A DNA stretch of 33,281 bases from an uncultured Bdellovibrionales bacterium (lineage in GTDB: Bacteria > Bdellovibrionota > FAC87 > UBA2466): assembly GCA_937903155.1 (NCBI GenBank), contig CALCZU010000105.1, positions 1 through 33,281 on the forward strand. Direction: 5' to 3'. Under the pieces are notes generated by a model that worked only from the letters and a program-made list of their open reading frames with translations, was not told the DNA's origin and did not search any database. Shown here in pieces: positions 14,650 to 22,020 of the stretch. Position 1 is the first letter of the stretch. Each line of letters begins with the position of its first letter. Made by a program: the position numbers and the translations under genes.

Positions 14650-14678
14650 GGGGTTATTGCCATCCGGCGGTAGCCCCG
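14650..14678. terminator. Bidirectional terminator between convergent genes
   Basis: CGGGGTTA (14650-14657) pairs with TAGCCCCG (14671-14678), with one G-U pair. An inner GCC/GGC stem lies in the loop. AATTTATTT follows rightward and TTTAGC leftward. It sits between the stop at 14622 and the converging stop at 14682. Confidence 0.6.
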
Positions 14679-14681
14679 AAT

Positions 14682-15059
14682 TTATTTGCGGAGTCTGATT
14701 CGAGTTCCAATATCGTGAGAAAGACGAATTTCTTCGGCCGAGATCGAATCCGGAAAATAAGCTCCAGAAATCACCGCCTGGTTGATGCTCGCACCTTCTA
14801 AATTACAAGTGCGTAAATCCAATCCGCGTAAGTCAGCTTGTCTTAAATAGCTATTGCTAAAATCTACGTTCGTCGTATCCATCCCTCTTAAATCGATCCC
14901 GCGAAGATTGCATTGAGAGAGATCGACTTTTCCATTCTTTTTTCGTTTTGCATTAAACTCTTCAATTTTTCCGTCTCTTAACAAACCGTGAAGTTCGTTT
15001 TTCATTACGGGAAGCCCGTCATTAACGATTAAGCGAGGGCGAACTGCTGGTGCTGACAT
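14682..15059 (-). CDS. Short pentapeptide-repeat protein
   Basis: 125 residues from ATG 15059, chosen because GGAGG lies 7 bases upstream; the frame continues to 15080. Residues about 43-100 hold roughly eleven pentapeptide repeats of the A(D/N)LXX type (VDLSQ CNLRG IDLRG, VDFSN SYLRQ ADLRG LDLRT CNLEG). These should form a short right-handed quadrilateral beta-helix. Charged helical caps flank the array at both ends. The helix has only about three turns, much shorter than gyrase-mimicking Qnr/MfpA proteins, so DNA mimicry is not implied. No export signal. Confidence 0.82.
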   Translation of the reverse strand: MSAPAVRPRLIVNDGLPVMKNELHGLLRDGKIEEFNAKRKKNGKVDLSQCNLRGIDLRGMDTTNVDFSNSYLRQADLRGLDLRTCNLEGASINQAVISGAYFPDSISAEEIRLSHDIGTRIRLRK

Positions 15060-15132
15060 AAAGAATCCTCCGATATCCACTTATCGGACACGCCGAGTTA
15101 TATCTTAAGTTCTCTAATTTTTGGGATAAGAG

Positions 15133-15138
15133 TATAAT
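15133..15138 (+). promoter_or_regulatory. Candidate -10 box upstream of ColD-like gene
   Basis: A perfect TATAAT at 15133-15138, with no convincing -35 box at 16-18 bp. The leader would be about 50 bases and ends with AGGAAGAGG before ATG 15196. Confidence 0.35.
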
Positions 15139-15195
15139 TTAATTCAGAATTCTAGGGCGCTTCCACGACGGCCCCCACAGGAAGAGGTTTTCAAC

Positions 15196-16365
15196 ATGAT
15201 TTTAGACATCCCTTTAATGAAGAACAACATCACCCGTGAAGACCGCGAAACGTTAATTCGTTTCTTACAAGAAGATCGGATTCTGACTCAATCCGAAAAT
15301 GTGAGAGCATTTGAAAAAGAATGGTCTGAGTGGTTGGGTATGAAATACACGGTTTTCATGAACTCAGGCGCATCGGCAAATCTACTCACAATGGCGGCGG
15401 TAAAGCACCTATACGGCCCCGGAGAAGTGATCGTCCCCACTCTTACCTGGGTTTCCGACATCGCGTCGGTGATTCAAAACGGGCTTGATCCGGTTTTTGT
15501 CGATATCGATAAAAAAACGCTCGGAATGAAAGTCGAAGACGTTCTTAAAGAAATTACTCCCGATACCCGCGCAATCTTTTTAACGCATGTTTTAGGTTAC
15601 AACGCGCTTACAAAAGAATTGCTCGAAGTGGTCCGGGAAAAAAATATTCTTCTCGTAGAAGATGTTTGTGAATCCCACGGAGCCACACACGAAGGAAAAA
15701 AAGTGGGAACTTTCGGAAAAATCTCGAACTTCTCTTTCTACTATGCCCACCACATGAGTACCATTGAGGGTGGCGTCGTATGTACCAACGATGAGAACAT
15801 CTATCAGACCGTTCGGCTCTTAAGATCGCATGGAATGGTCCGAGAATCGGATTCCGAAACCTTCCGTAAAAAGTGGGAAAAGGAAAATCCTAACGTTCAC
15901 CCAGAGTTTATTTTTGCCTACCCTTCTTACAACGTCCGTAGCACCGAACTGAATGCGGTGATCGGTCGGTCCCAGTTAAAAAGACTCGACAGTAACAACG
16001 AAAAACGCCGAAAAAACCTGACGCTCTTTTTAGAAAACTTAGATTCTAATAAATACCAGACTGATTTTGCCGTTGAGGGAAGTTGCAACTACGCGTTCAC
16101 GTTGGTTTTAAATCAACCCGATCAAAATCTTTGCAATCGCGTGATGACCGGCTTAAGAGAAGCAAAGGTAGAGTTTAGACGAGGCCTTTCAGGCGGAGGA
16201 AATCAATTGCGACAGCCCTTCATTCAGTCGTACGTCGATAAGGATGAGCATCTCAAGTATCCGAACATCGAACACGTGCATTTTTTCGGGTTTTACATCG
16301 GGAATTACCCCGAGCTCGAAACCGAAAAAATCCTAGGGCTTTGTAAGCTTTTGAACAGTTTTTAA
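15196..16365 (+). CDS. DegT/DnrJ-fold PLP enzyme of the ColD/RfbH type (sugar 3-dehydratase-like)
   Basis: 389 residues, full length for the family. The fold markers are NSGASANLL (PLP phosphate loop, about 56-64), VEDVCESHGA (cofactor-ring Asp and stacking residues, 154-163) and YNVRSTELNAVIG. Sugar aminotransferases have the PLP lysine before EGG. Here the segment reads FYYAHHMSTIEGG, with H185-H186. As known from ColD and the CDP-sugar dehydratase RfbH, a His there gives PMP-dependent 3-deoxygenation instead of transamination. RSHGMVRES and the C-terminal FFGFYIGNYPEL also resemble ColD. The likely substrate is a nucleotide 4-keto-6-deoxy sugar; the nucleotide is unknown. It is followed one base after its stop by an acetyltransferase gene. 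Confidence 0.87.
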   Translation: MILDIPLMKNNITREDRETLIRFLQEDRILTQSENVRAFEKEWSEWLGMKYTVFMNSGASANLLTMAAVKHLYGPGEVIVPTLTWVSDIASVIQNGLDPVFVDIDKKTLGMKVEDVLKEITPDTRAIFLTHVLGYNALTKELLEVVREKNILLVEDVCESHGATHEGKKVGTFGKISNFSFYYAHHMSTIEGGVVCTNDENIYQTVRLLRSHGMVRESDSETFRKKWEKENPNVHPEFIFAYPSYNVRSTELNAVIGRSQLKRLDSNNEKRRKNLTLFLENLDSNKYQTDFAVEGSCNYAFTLVLNQPDQNLCNRVMTGLREAKVEFRRGLSGGGNQLRQPFIQSYVDKDEHLKYPNIEHVHFFGFYIGNYPELETEKILGLCKLLNSF

Positions 16366-16366
16366 G

Positions 16367-16903
16367 ATGGATTTAGAACAAAGTGTTGAGATTCGAGATG
16401 CCGAAGTTTCCGATGCCGAGAGTATCGCCGAAATCTACAACCGCGAAATCCTACAAAGCCATTCGAATTACGAATCCGTTCCTCAAACCGTTGCCCAACG
16501 GAGCGAATGGATTGAACGACTTAAAAATCAAAATTATCCCGTCTTAGTGGCCGTCCATAACGGAATCGTCCAGGGCTGCGCCGCCCTCACCCCATTTCAT
16601 CCTGTGAGTGGATACCGTCACACCGCCACGGGTTCCATTTATCTCCGAGAGGATGCGCGCGGAAAAGGTTTAGGGAAACAACTGATTCAAAAGCTTTTAG
16701 AACTCGCGGGAAAGAGAAAGATTCATACAATTATCGCCGGCGTCAACTCAGAGAATTCACGAAGTATCGCACTCATGAAAAAAATGGGGTTTCAACAAGT
16801 CGGTCATTTTAAAGAAATTGGTTTTAAAAATGGAAAATGGCACGACGATGTGTGTCTGCAATTGATTCTGCGTGACTCAAGCGAGATTAAATCGAATCTT
16901 TAA
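16367..16903 (+). CDS. GNAT N-acetyltransferase, phosphinothricin-acetyltransferase-like
   Basis: 178 residues. It opens with VEIRDAEVSDAESIAEIYN, has the acceptor-region ALTPFH and RHTATGSIYL, and the acetyl-CoA pyrophosphate loop EDARGKGLGKQLIQKLLE. It ends VGHFKEIGFKNGKWHDDVCLQ, typical of the Pat/MnaT branch. The start codon lies one base after the stop of the ColD-like gene and has no own ribosome site, so it is probably translationally coupled. Sharing the transcript suggests it may acetylate a sugar or amino group in the same pathway (inference). The Pat branch otherwise acetylates small amino acids. Its last 27 bp overlap the converging GT2 gene. Confidence 0.85.
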   Translation: MDLEQSVEIRDAEVSDAESIAEIYNREILQSHSNYESVPQTVAQRSEWIERLKNQNYPVLVAVHNGIVQGCAALTPFHPVSGYRHTATGSIYLREDARGKGLGKQLIQKLLELAGKRKIHTIIAGVNSENSRSIALMKKMGFQQVGHFKEIGFKNGKWHDDVCLQLILRDSSEIKSNL

Positions 16904-17602
16904 AATATCTTGGGCATTTTTTAAATTGCCACTGAAAAGATCCAAGCGTGAATCGCCATCATCTCGCCACCGGACCGGAATCTGCACAATTTGCAGTTTC
17001 TTCTTCGCAGCAAGATGCAAGAGCTCGACGTCAAACATATAGCCTTGGATGCGCATCTCGGAGAAAATCTCTTTGGCAACATCGGTCTTAAAGAACTTAA
17101 AACCACATTGAGTATCAGGAATCGACCAAAGACCTAAAACACATCTTAAGTAAGCGCTAAACCCGCGAGAGCCAATCCGCCGGTACCAAGGTTGCGGATT
17201 ATCAATCTGTGCACCTTTTTTTGCACGCGAGCCGATTACAATCGAAGCGCCACTTTTGAGTTTCGGAAAGAACTTATCAAACTCCTCAATTGGAGTCTTG
17301 TTATCGGCATCCGTAAATCCAACGTACTTCATCTTTGCAGACAGAATGCCTTCTCGAACGCCCTTCCCTTTTCCAGAACGGGCTTCGGATCCTAAAACTC
17401 TCAACCGAGTTTCGGTTTTAGCCCAATCGCGAAGAAATTCACGAGTCCCGTCATTTCCATCGGCTACCACGATAATCTCGAACGGAAGTTTTTGCAGTTC
17501 AAAATACCGAATCGCTTCGTTAATCGTCTTAGAAATAGCCGCTTTTTCGTTATACGCCGGAATGACTAGGCTTAAGCCATCCCCGCTTTCCACTGTTAAC
17601 AT
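16877..17602 (-). CDS. Family 2 glycosyltransferase, ALG5/polyprenyl-phosphate glycosyltransferase-like
   Basis: 241 residues. GT-A fold with LSLVIPAYNEKAAI (10-23), VVADGNDGTREF, GKGKGVREGI, and the DxD motif D98-A-D100. DTQCGFKFF and YMFDVELLHLAAKK, with the closing RWRDDGDSR, are the signature of dolichyl/polyprenyl-phosphate beta-glucosyltransferases. Such enzymes load a sugar onto a lipid carrier at the inner face of the membrane. There are no transmembrane helices, so it would be peripheral. The last 27 bp overlap the 3' end of the GNAT gene on the other strand. No Shine-Dalgarno site; TAATAC lies 7 bases before the ATG. Confidence 0.88.
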   Translation of the reverse strand: MLTVESGDGLSLVIPAYNEKAAISKTINEAIRYFELQKLPFEIIVVADGNDGTREFLRDWAKTETRLRVLGSEARSGKGKGVREGILSAKMKYVGFTDADNKTPIEEFDKFFPKLKSGASIVIGSRAKKGAQIDNPQPWYRRIGSRGFSAYLRCVLGLWSIPDTQCGFKFFKTDVAKEIFSEMRIQGYMFDVELLHLAAKKKLQIVQIPVRWRDDGDSRLDLFSGNLKNAQDILKIRFNLA

Positions 17603-17657
17603 AGGCAGTATTATGTACCAGAAACCCTTAGAAACGAAAAGACAGGCCCTTAAAAAC

Positions 17658-18233
17658 TTATTTTGCCAGGTAGTCCCCGCCCGCCTTGATCGGCGTTCCC
17701 ATATAAGTCCCTACGATGTCGAGTTTGACAGCGCCGAGCACGGGAATTCCGGGGGCGAGATATGCGGTGACTTTCAAATTATCAATTCCCGGTTGGTGCC
17801 CTGGGTCTTGTGGCGGCTTGATGTCCGTCAAAAAAACTTTATCGCAATGGGCGTAAGTTTTTCCATCCAAATTACTGACATCGGCGAACCCTAAGTGTTG
17901 AGCCGTAAAATATTTTCCACGATAGGTTCCACTTTTCCGGAGTGCTTCCATAAACTCGGCCGTGAAAAATTCAGTTTCTAGCATCGCTTCGGCCCGTCCC
18001 TGCTGTTTCCCAAAAAGTTTCGTGATAAAAACAGAGTCTAAAGCCACTCGAAAGAGCGACGAACCTGAAGAATTCTCTAATAGCTCGAGAACCGAAACTT
18101 TTAGCGAGCCACTCCGAATCAACGGAGTCGTGCGCTTCGGATTTTGATCAATTTGATAGTCTGCAGACTCTCCAATAGGACTAGCTGCAAACAAAGAAGA
18201 AGCGAACATTAAAAACAGTACAAACGTTTTCAT
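17658..18233 (-). CDS. Secreted protein, unknown function
   Basis: 191 residues with a signal peptide (KTFVLFLMFASSLFAA, cleavage before SPIGES). The mature part is beta-rich (SGSLKVSVLELLE, SLFRVALDSVFITKLFG) and ends with a segment containing LKVTAYLAPGIPVLGAVKLD and GTYMGTPIKAGG. One cysteine. No family recognised; it could be a periplasmic or surface beta-sandwich protein. AAGAGG lies 6 bases before the ATG. It lies downstream of the protease gene on the same strand, with a hairpin in the 73-bp gap. Confidence 0.7.
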   Translation of the reverse strand: MKTFVLFLMFASSLFAASPIGESADYQIDQNPKRTTPLIRSGSLKVSVLELLENSSGSSLFRVALDSVFITKLFGKQQGRAEAMLETEFFTAEFMEALRKSGTYRGKYFTAQHLGFADVSNLDGKTYAHCDKVFLTDIKPPQDPGHQPGIDNLKVTAYLAPGIPVLGAVKLDIVGTYMGTPIKAGGDYLAK

Positions 18234-18271
18234 TAGATACCTCTTATTAAATTTTTAAAGAATTCTAGAAG

Positions 18272-18294
18272 GCGCCCTTTCTGTGAAAGGGCGC
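18272..18294. terminator. Hairpin between protease and secreted-protein genes
   Basis: GCGCCCTTT (18272-18280) and AAAGGGCGC (18286-18294) form a perfect 9-bp stem with a 5-base loop. TCTTTT follows on the plus strand. On the minus strand, the direction of both neighbours, CTTCTAGAATT follows and is only moderately U-rich. It may be an attenuator or partial terminator. Confidence 0.55.
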
Positions 18295-18306
18295 TCTTTT
18301 AAAGAA

Positions 18307-19107
18307 TTATTGACGAGAGAGCCACTCAGTCACGCGAGGCTGATCAATGCGGACGTACAGATTGCCTCCTGAAGTGCCAGCTGAGTTAGCGGATAAGATG
18401 GATGCAATTCCGTAGACGGTGATCTTTCCGTTTTCAAGACGGAGAAGAGGACCGCCCGAATCACCTGGGAGACCGGCGCTGAAACCTAAAGCCGTATTAA
18501 ACTTCAAGATGTAAAACATCTCCGTGACTTTATCGATGTAAGCTTTTCCAACTTTGAGTTCGCCGACTTTTGCTTGTTCGGTGAAATCTTGTCTTCCATA
18601 CCCCGAGATGTAAGCTTTATCCTCGTCGATAGAAAGAGTTTTACCAAGTTTCACAACGGGAAGCGACGAAATGACTTGAGCTGCTTTTCCAGTCGTTTTG
18701 ATCAGAGCGAGATCGGGTTGAGGCTGTTGGGTCTCTCCCACTTGCATAAACCCTGCAGGATCTGGCGCCGTCACAGTGTAAGCAGTCCCGATATCGTAAA
18801 TTTTACCCGTTGAAGGCGCGACAATTCCGTAACGAGGCTTTTGAGGACGTGCAACGCAATGATAAGCCGTTAAAATACGTCCACCTCCGATATGAACGCC
18901 GGTGCAAAGACCTTCGTCGTCAATAATCAGTCCCAAGACCCCACCGAACAACTGTCCTTCATCTTCACGGACGTGACGTCCATTGAGAATACCTTGGTTG
19001 GAAACAAATTTTTCATTTTTGACGGCGGAAAGAGAGTCTCCGTACCCGTTCAAAACGATTAGCGATAATGATAATAAGACGTAACTACCCAGTTTAGATT
19101 TTTTCAA
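18307..19107 (-). CDS. Secreted trypsin-like (S1) serine protease
   Basis: About 266 residues from TTG 19107. I prefer this start because GGGGG lies just before it and the signal peptide (KKSKLGSYVLLSLSLIVLNGYG) follows at once. The upstream ATG at 19125 has no ribosome site. The catalytic triad is complete in this numbering: H83 in LTAYHCVA, D132 in PDLALIK, S217 in LPGDSGGP. Typical surrounding strands include CTGVHIGGGRILTAYH. The N-terminal part before the protease domain may act as propeptide (inference). Exported to periplasm or medium. Substrate unknown. Confidence 0.92.
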   Translation of the reverse strand: MKKSKLGSYVLLSLSLIVLNGYGDSLSAVKNEKFVSNQGILNGRHVREDEGQLFGGVLGLIIDDEGLCTGVHIGGGRILTAYHCVARPQKPRYGIVAPSTGKIYDIGTAYTVTAPDPAGFMQVGETQQPQPDLALIKTTGKAAQVISSLPVVKLGKTLSIDEDKAYISGYGRQDFTEQAKVGELKVGKAYIDKVTEMFYILKFNTALGFSAGLPGDSGGPLLRLENGKITVYGIASILSANSAGTSGGNLYVRIDQPRVTEWLSRQ

Positions 19108-19321
19108 GTAACCCCCGTTATACATGTTGCGTTTGTCTTAACTTAAATTTTTATCCAGCGTCAATCGTCGAGAACTCAAAATTCAAAGCATTGAAGAAGA
19201 TAGTTAAGAGCGCCATTCCATCTCTCGACATGGAGCAGAATGAGATTTTTTTCTATTTAAAAACGAGCACTTAATAGGCAAATCACTTCGTCCTTTATTG
19301 TTCTTCTAACTCTGTCGAAAA

Positions 19322-19347
19322 GAATTGTGAAGATTAACTCACAATTC
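19322..19347. promoter_or_regulatory. 9-bp inverted repeat directly before the fdtA-like start codon
   Basis: GAATTGTGA (19322-19330), eight bases, TCACAATTC (19339-19347): a perfect dyad ending 8 bp before ATG 19356. The TGTGA-N8-TCACA core resembles a CRP/FNR-type site with a longer spacer. In RNA it would be a stem-loop covering the ribosome-binding region. No Shine-Dalgarno sequence is visible. Confidence 0.6.
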
Positions 19348-19355
19348 GGCACACT

Positions 19356-19796
19356 ATGACAAAATCACTTGCAACTCTCGCGAATCTGAAACTGATCGCT
19401 CTCAAACCTTACAAAGAATCCAACGGAACGCTCGTTCCGATCACAGCTCTCAAAGAAATTCCGATTCGTCTTGAAAGAATTTTTTATGTCAGTGGAGTAG
19501 AACCTGGCGCGTCTCGGGGAGAACATGCTCACATCGAATGCTCACAGGTTTTAATCTGTCCTCACGGTACTTGCGAAGTGATCTGTGACGATGGAAATAG
19601 TCAAAAATCTTTTACACTTTCTTCCGGATCCGTCGCACTCTACGTCCCTCCCGGAATCTGGATGAAACAAAATTATCTCGTGCCTCATTCTCTCTTGATG
19701 GTGCTCACCGACCGTGCCTACTCCGAAGCCGACTACATCAGAGACTACGACGCGTTTTTACGTTACCGAAACGAAACCTTGAAATCAGCCGCATGA
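19356..19796 (+). CDS. FdtA/WxcM-like sugar 3,4-ketoisomerase
   Basis: 146 residues, single cupin domain. GEHAHIECSQVLICPHGTCEV matches the metal-free cupin core of the family (normally GxHAHxxxxQ). LYVPPGIWMKQNYLVPHSLLMVL and the closing EADYIRDYDAFLRY are hallmarks of dTDP-4-keto-6-deoxyglucose 3,4-ketoisomerases. The enzyme would move the keto group from C4 to C3 of a nucleotide deoxysugar. The stop overlaps the next start by ATGA, so translation is coupled to the SDR gene. Expression is probably controlled through the dyad just upstream. Confidence 0.87.
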   Translation: MTKSLATLANLKLIALKPYKESNGTLVPITALKEIPIRLERIFYVSGVEPGASRGEHAHIECSQVLICPHGTCEVICDDGNSQKSFTLSSGSVALYVPPGIWMKQNYLVPHSLLMVLTDRAYSEADYIRDYDAFLRYRNETLKSAA

Positions 19797-20752
19797 AAAT
19801 CGCAATTACAGGAGCTTTGGGACATATTGGATCGAAACTTATCCGCTCGCTTTTTTTACAAGCGTCGGAACTTATTCTGATTGATAACCTCTCGTCAGAA
19901 CGTTACGGCTCTCTTTTCAACCTTCCCGCAAATACCCACTATACTTTCTTTGAAGCCGATATCTTGAATTGTGATTTGGATTCGCTCTTTAAAGGTGTCG
20001 ACGTCGTGATTCATCTCGCTGCCTACACCAATGCCGCAGGCAGTTTTGAAATGCGCGAAAAAGTAGAGAGCCAGAATTTCAATGGAACAAAGCGAGTCGC
20101 TGAAAGTTGTCTGCGTAATGGAACTCGTTTGCTCTATTTTTCAACGACAAGCGTTTACGGTCCCGAAAAAAAGACAACCGTTGCCGAGGACTGCGACGGG
20201 TCTGATCTCAAACCCCAAAGTCCCTACGCTGAAACAAAATTAAAAGAAGAAGAATTTTTGCGCTCTCTTTCAGGCAAGCTTCAGTTCACGATTTTTCGAC
20301 TCGGAACGATTTTTGGAACCTCTCCAGGGATGCGCTTTCACACGGCCGTAAATAAGTTTTGCTGGCAAGCGGTTATGGGACAACCCATTACGGTCTGGAA
20401 ATCAGCGCTCCATCAAACGAGATCTTACTTAGACCTCAACGACGCTAGCCGCGCTGTGCAGCACCTCCTTAAAGAAAAAATCTTTGCGGGAGACGTCTAC
20501 AATATCTTAACGCTCAATACGACGGTGGAAACGATTTTAAAGACGATTCAAAGCCATATCCCTCACCTCAACGTGAAGTTTGTCGACTCAAAGATCATGA
20601 ATGACCTGTCGTACGAAGTCCGTTGCGATAAGTTCAAACGCTTAGGCTTCCAATTCACAGGCAATCTCGCTCAAGGTGTATCCGACACCGTCAGTTTATT
20701 GCAACAAGCCAATTCCCCAGCATCGATTCTTCCGCTCTCTCAAGCCGCATAA
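19793..20752 (+). CDS. Nucleotide-sugar epimerase/dehydratase (extended SDR)
   Basis: 319 residues. The NAD(P) motif is TGALGHIGS (6-14), followed by LIDNLSSERYG and VVIHLAAYTNA. The catalytic set is FSTTSVYG plus Y145-A-E-T-K149. The C-terminal half is the sugar-binding domain of the GalE/RmlD-like extended SDRs. Reduction or epimerisation at C4 of a nucleotide deoxysugar is the likely reaction. It overlaps the ketoisomerase gene by four bases and precedes the methyltransferase gene by 44 bp, so the three probably form one operon. The exact substrate is not determined. Confidence 0.88.
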   Translation: MKIAITGALGHIGSKLIRSLFLQASELILIDNLSSERYGSLFNLPANTHYTFFEADILNCDLDSLFKGVDVVIHLAAYTNAAGSFEMREKVESQNFNGTKRVAESCLRNGTRLLYFSTTSVYGPEKKTTVAEDCDGSDLKPQSPYAETKLKEEEFLRSLSGKLQFTIFRLGTIFGTSPGMRFHTAVNKFCWQAVMGQPITVWKSALHQTRSYLDLNDASRAVQHLLKEKIFAGDVYNILTLNTTVETILKTIQSHIPHLNVKFVDSKIMNDLSYEVRCDKFKRLGFQFTGNLAQGVSDTVSLLQQANSPASILPLSQAA

Positions 20753-20796
20753 ATCATGTTAAAATAAGACCATCTTCACCCATTCGAGGAGAAATT

Positions 20797-22017
20797 ATGA
20801 CGCCCTGTCTTATTTGCAATAATCCCATAAGCCCTTTCATCTCTTTCGGCAAGCAACCGCTCGCAAACGGGTTTCTTCAAAAAGAAGAATTCTCAAAAGA
20901 ATATTTTTTTGAACTCAAAGTCTGTTACTGCCCCAAGTGCCACATGGTACAGCTCGAGGACCAGCCCGAACCAGATCAGATGTTTAACGAAAACTACGCT
21001 TTCTTCTCGGGCACTTCGACCTACATGGCCACTCACTTCGAAAAATTTGCGGACAGTGTTCAAAAAACTTATCTCAAAGAGCCAAATCCTTTTGTCGTTG
21101 AAATCGGCAGTAATGACGGAATCCTTTTGAAACACTTTGCGAAGAAAAAAATTAAACACCTCGGAATTGAACCTTCCAAAAATGTCGCCGAAGTCGCAAA
21201 AAAAGCTGGAATCAACGTCATCTCGAAATTTTTTAATGCCGAAACGGCGAAAGAGATCGTTAAGGAACACGGGCAAGCCGACGCGTTTTTGGCTGCAAAT
21301 GTCATGTGCCATATCCCCTTCCTCCATTCGGTGATCGAGGGAATGGAAATCTTGATGAAACCGAACGGAATCATTTCATTCGAAGATCCTTACCTAGGTG
21401 ACGTTGTTCAAAAAACGTCTTACGACCAAATCTACGATGAACACGTTTTTTTATTTTCCGCCCATTCTATTCAAACCGCATTCGCTTCACACGGATTTGA
21501 ATTGATTCACGTCGAACCGCAAACCACTCACGGTGGATCAATGCGCTATACGCTTGCACGAAAAGGCGTGTATCCCGTCTCAAAGGAAGTGCAGGCGACT
21601 CTTCAAAAGGAAAAATCGATTGGCCTCACCCAAGCCTCTACCTACGAAACATTTCGAAAAAATTGCGAACAGTCGAAAGCGGAACTTCTAAACCTTCTCG
21701 AAAAACTTAAAAAAGAAAAAAAATCGGTGGTCGGATACGCAGCCACGTCCAAAAGCACGACGGTTTTAAATTACTGTGGAATTACGAAAGACCATATTCA
21801 GTTCATCAGCGATACGACGCCGATTAAACAAGGAAAATTCACGCCCGGAACCCATATTCCCGTACTGCCCCATACTGAGTTTAAAAATCACTATCCCGAT
21901 TTTGCGCTTTTATTTGGATGGAACCACAAAGACGAAATCATGAAAAAAGAAGGCGAGTTCGTTTCTGCCGGCGGAAAGTGGATTCTCTACGTTCCAAAAG
22001 TGGAAATTCTTTCTTAG
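20797..22017 (+). CDS. Sugar C-methyltransferase (NovU/TylC3/TcaB9-like), SAM-dependent
   Basis: 406 residues in the three-domain layout of sugar C-methyltransferases. An N-terminal zinc-binding domain has C4-x2-C7 and C45-x2-C48. A central SAM domain has FVVEIGSNDGILLKHF (about 98-113). The C-terminal domain has VVGYAATSKSTTVLNYCGI. The central segment EDPYLGDVVQKTSYDQIYDEH carries the Tyr/His residues used for deprotonation in this family. These enzymes methylate C3 of 3-keto deoxysugars, which is what a preceding FdtA-type isomerase would supply. GAGGAG lies 6 bases before the ATG. Its stop is 3 bp from the converging gene. Confidence 0.88.
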   Translation: MTPCLICNNPISPFISFGKQPLANGFLQKEEFSKEYFFELKVCYCPKCHMVQLEDQPEPDQMFNENYAFFSGTSTYMATHFEKFADSVQKTYLKEPNPFVVEIGSNDGILLKHFAKKKIKHLGIEPSKNVAEVAKKAGINVISKFFNAETAKEIVKEHGQADAFLAANVMCHIPFLHSVIEGMEILMKPNGIISFEDPYLGDVVQKTSYDQIYDEHVFLFSAHSIQTAFASHGFELIHVEPQTTHGGSMRYTLARKGVYPVSKEVQATLQKEKSIGLTQASTYETFRKNCEQSKAELLNLLEKLKKEKKSVVGYAATSKSTTVLNYCGITKDHIQFISDTTPIKQGKFTPGTHIPVLPHTEFKNHYPDFALLFGWNHKDEIMKKEGEFVSAGGKWILYVPKVEILS

Positions 22018-22020
22018 GCC

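Noticed and set aside
15196..16365. Simple annotation as a sugar aminotransferase
   Set aside because: The PLP lysine is replaced by His-His, which fits the dehydratase branch instead.
17256..17894. 212-codon plus-strand ORF
   Set aside because: It is antisense to the GT2 glycosyltransferase and the downstream secreted-protein gene, both with clear motifs or export signals.
20893..21327. 144-codon minus-strand ORF
   Set aside because: Antisense to the C-methyltransferase with its zinc and SAM motifs; composition biased to Phe as expected of a shadow frame.
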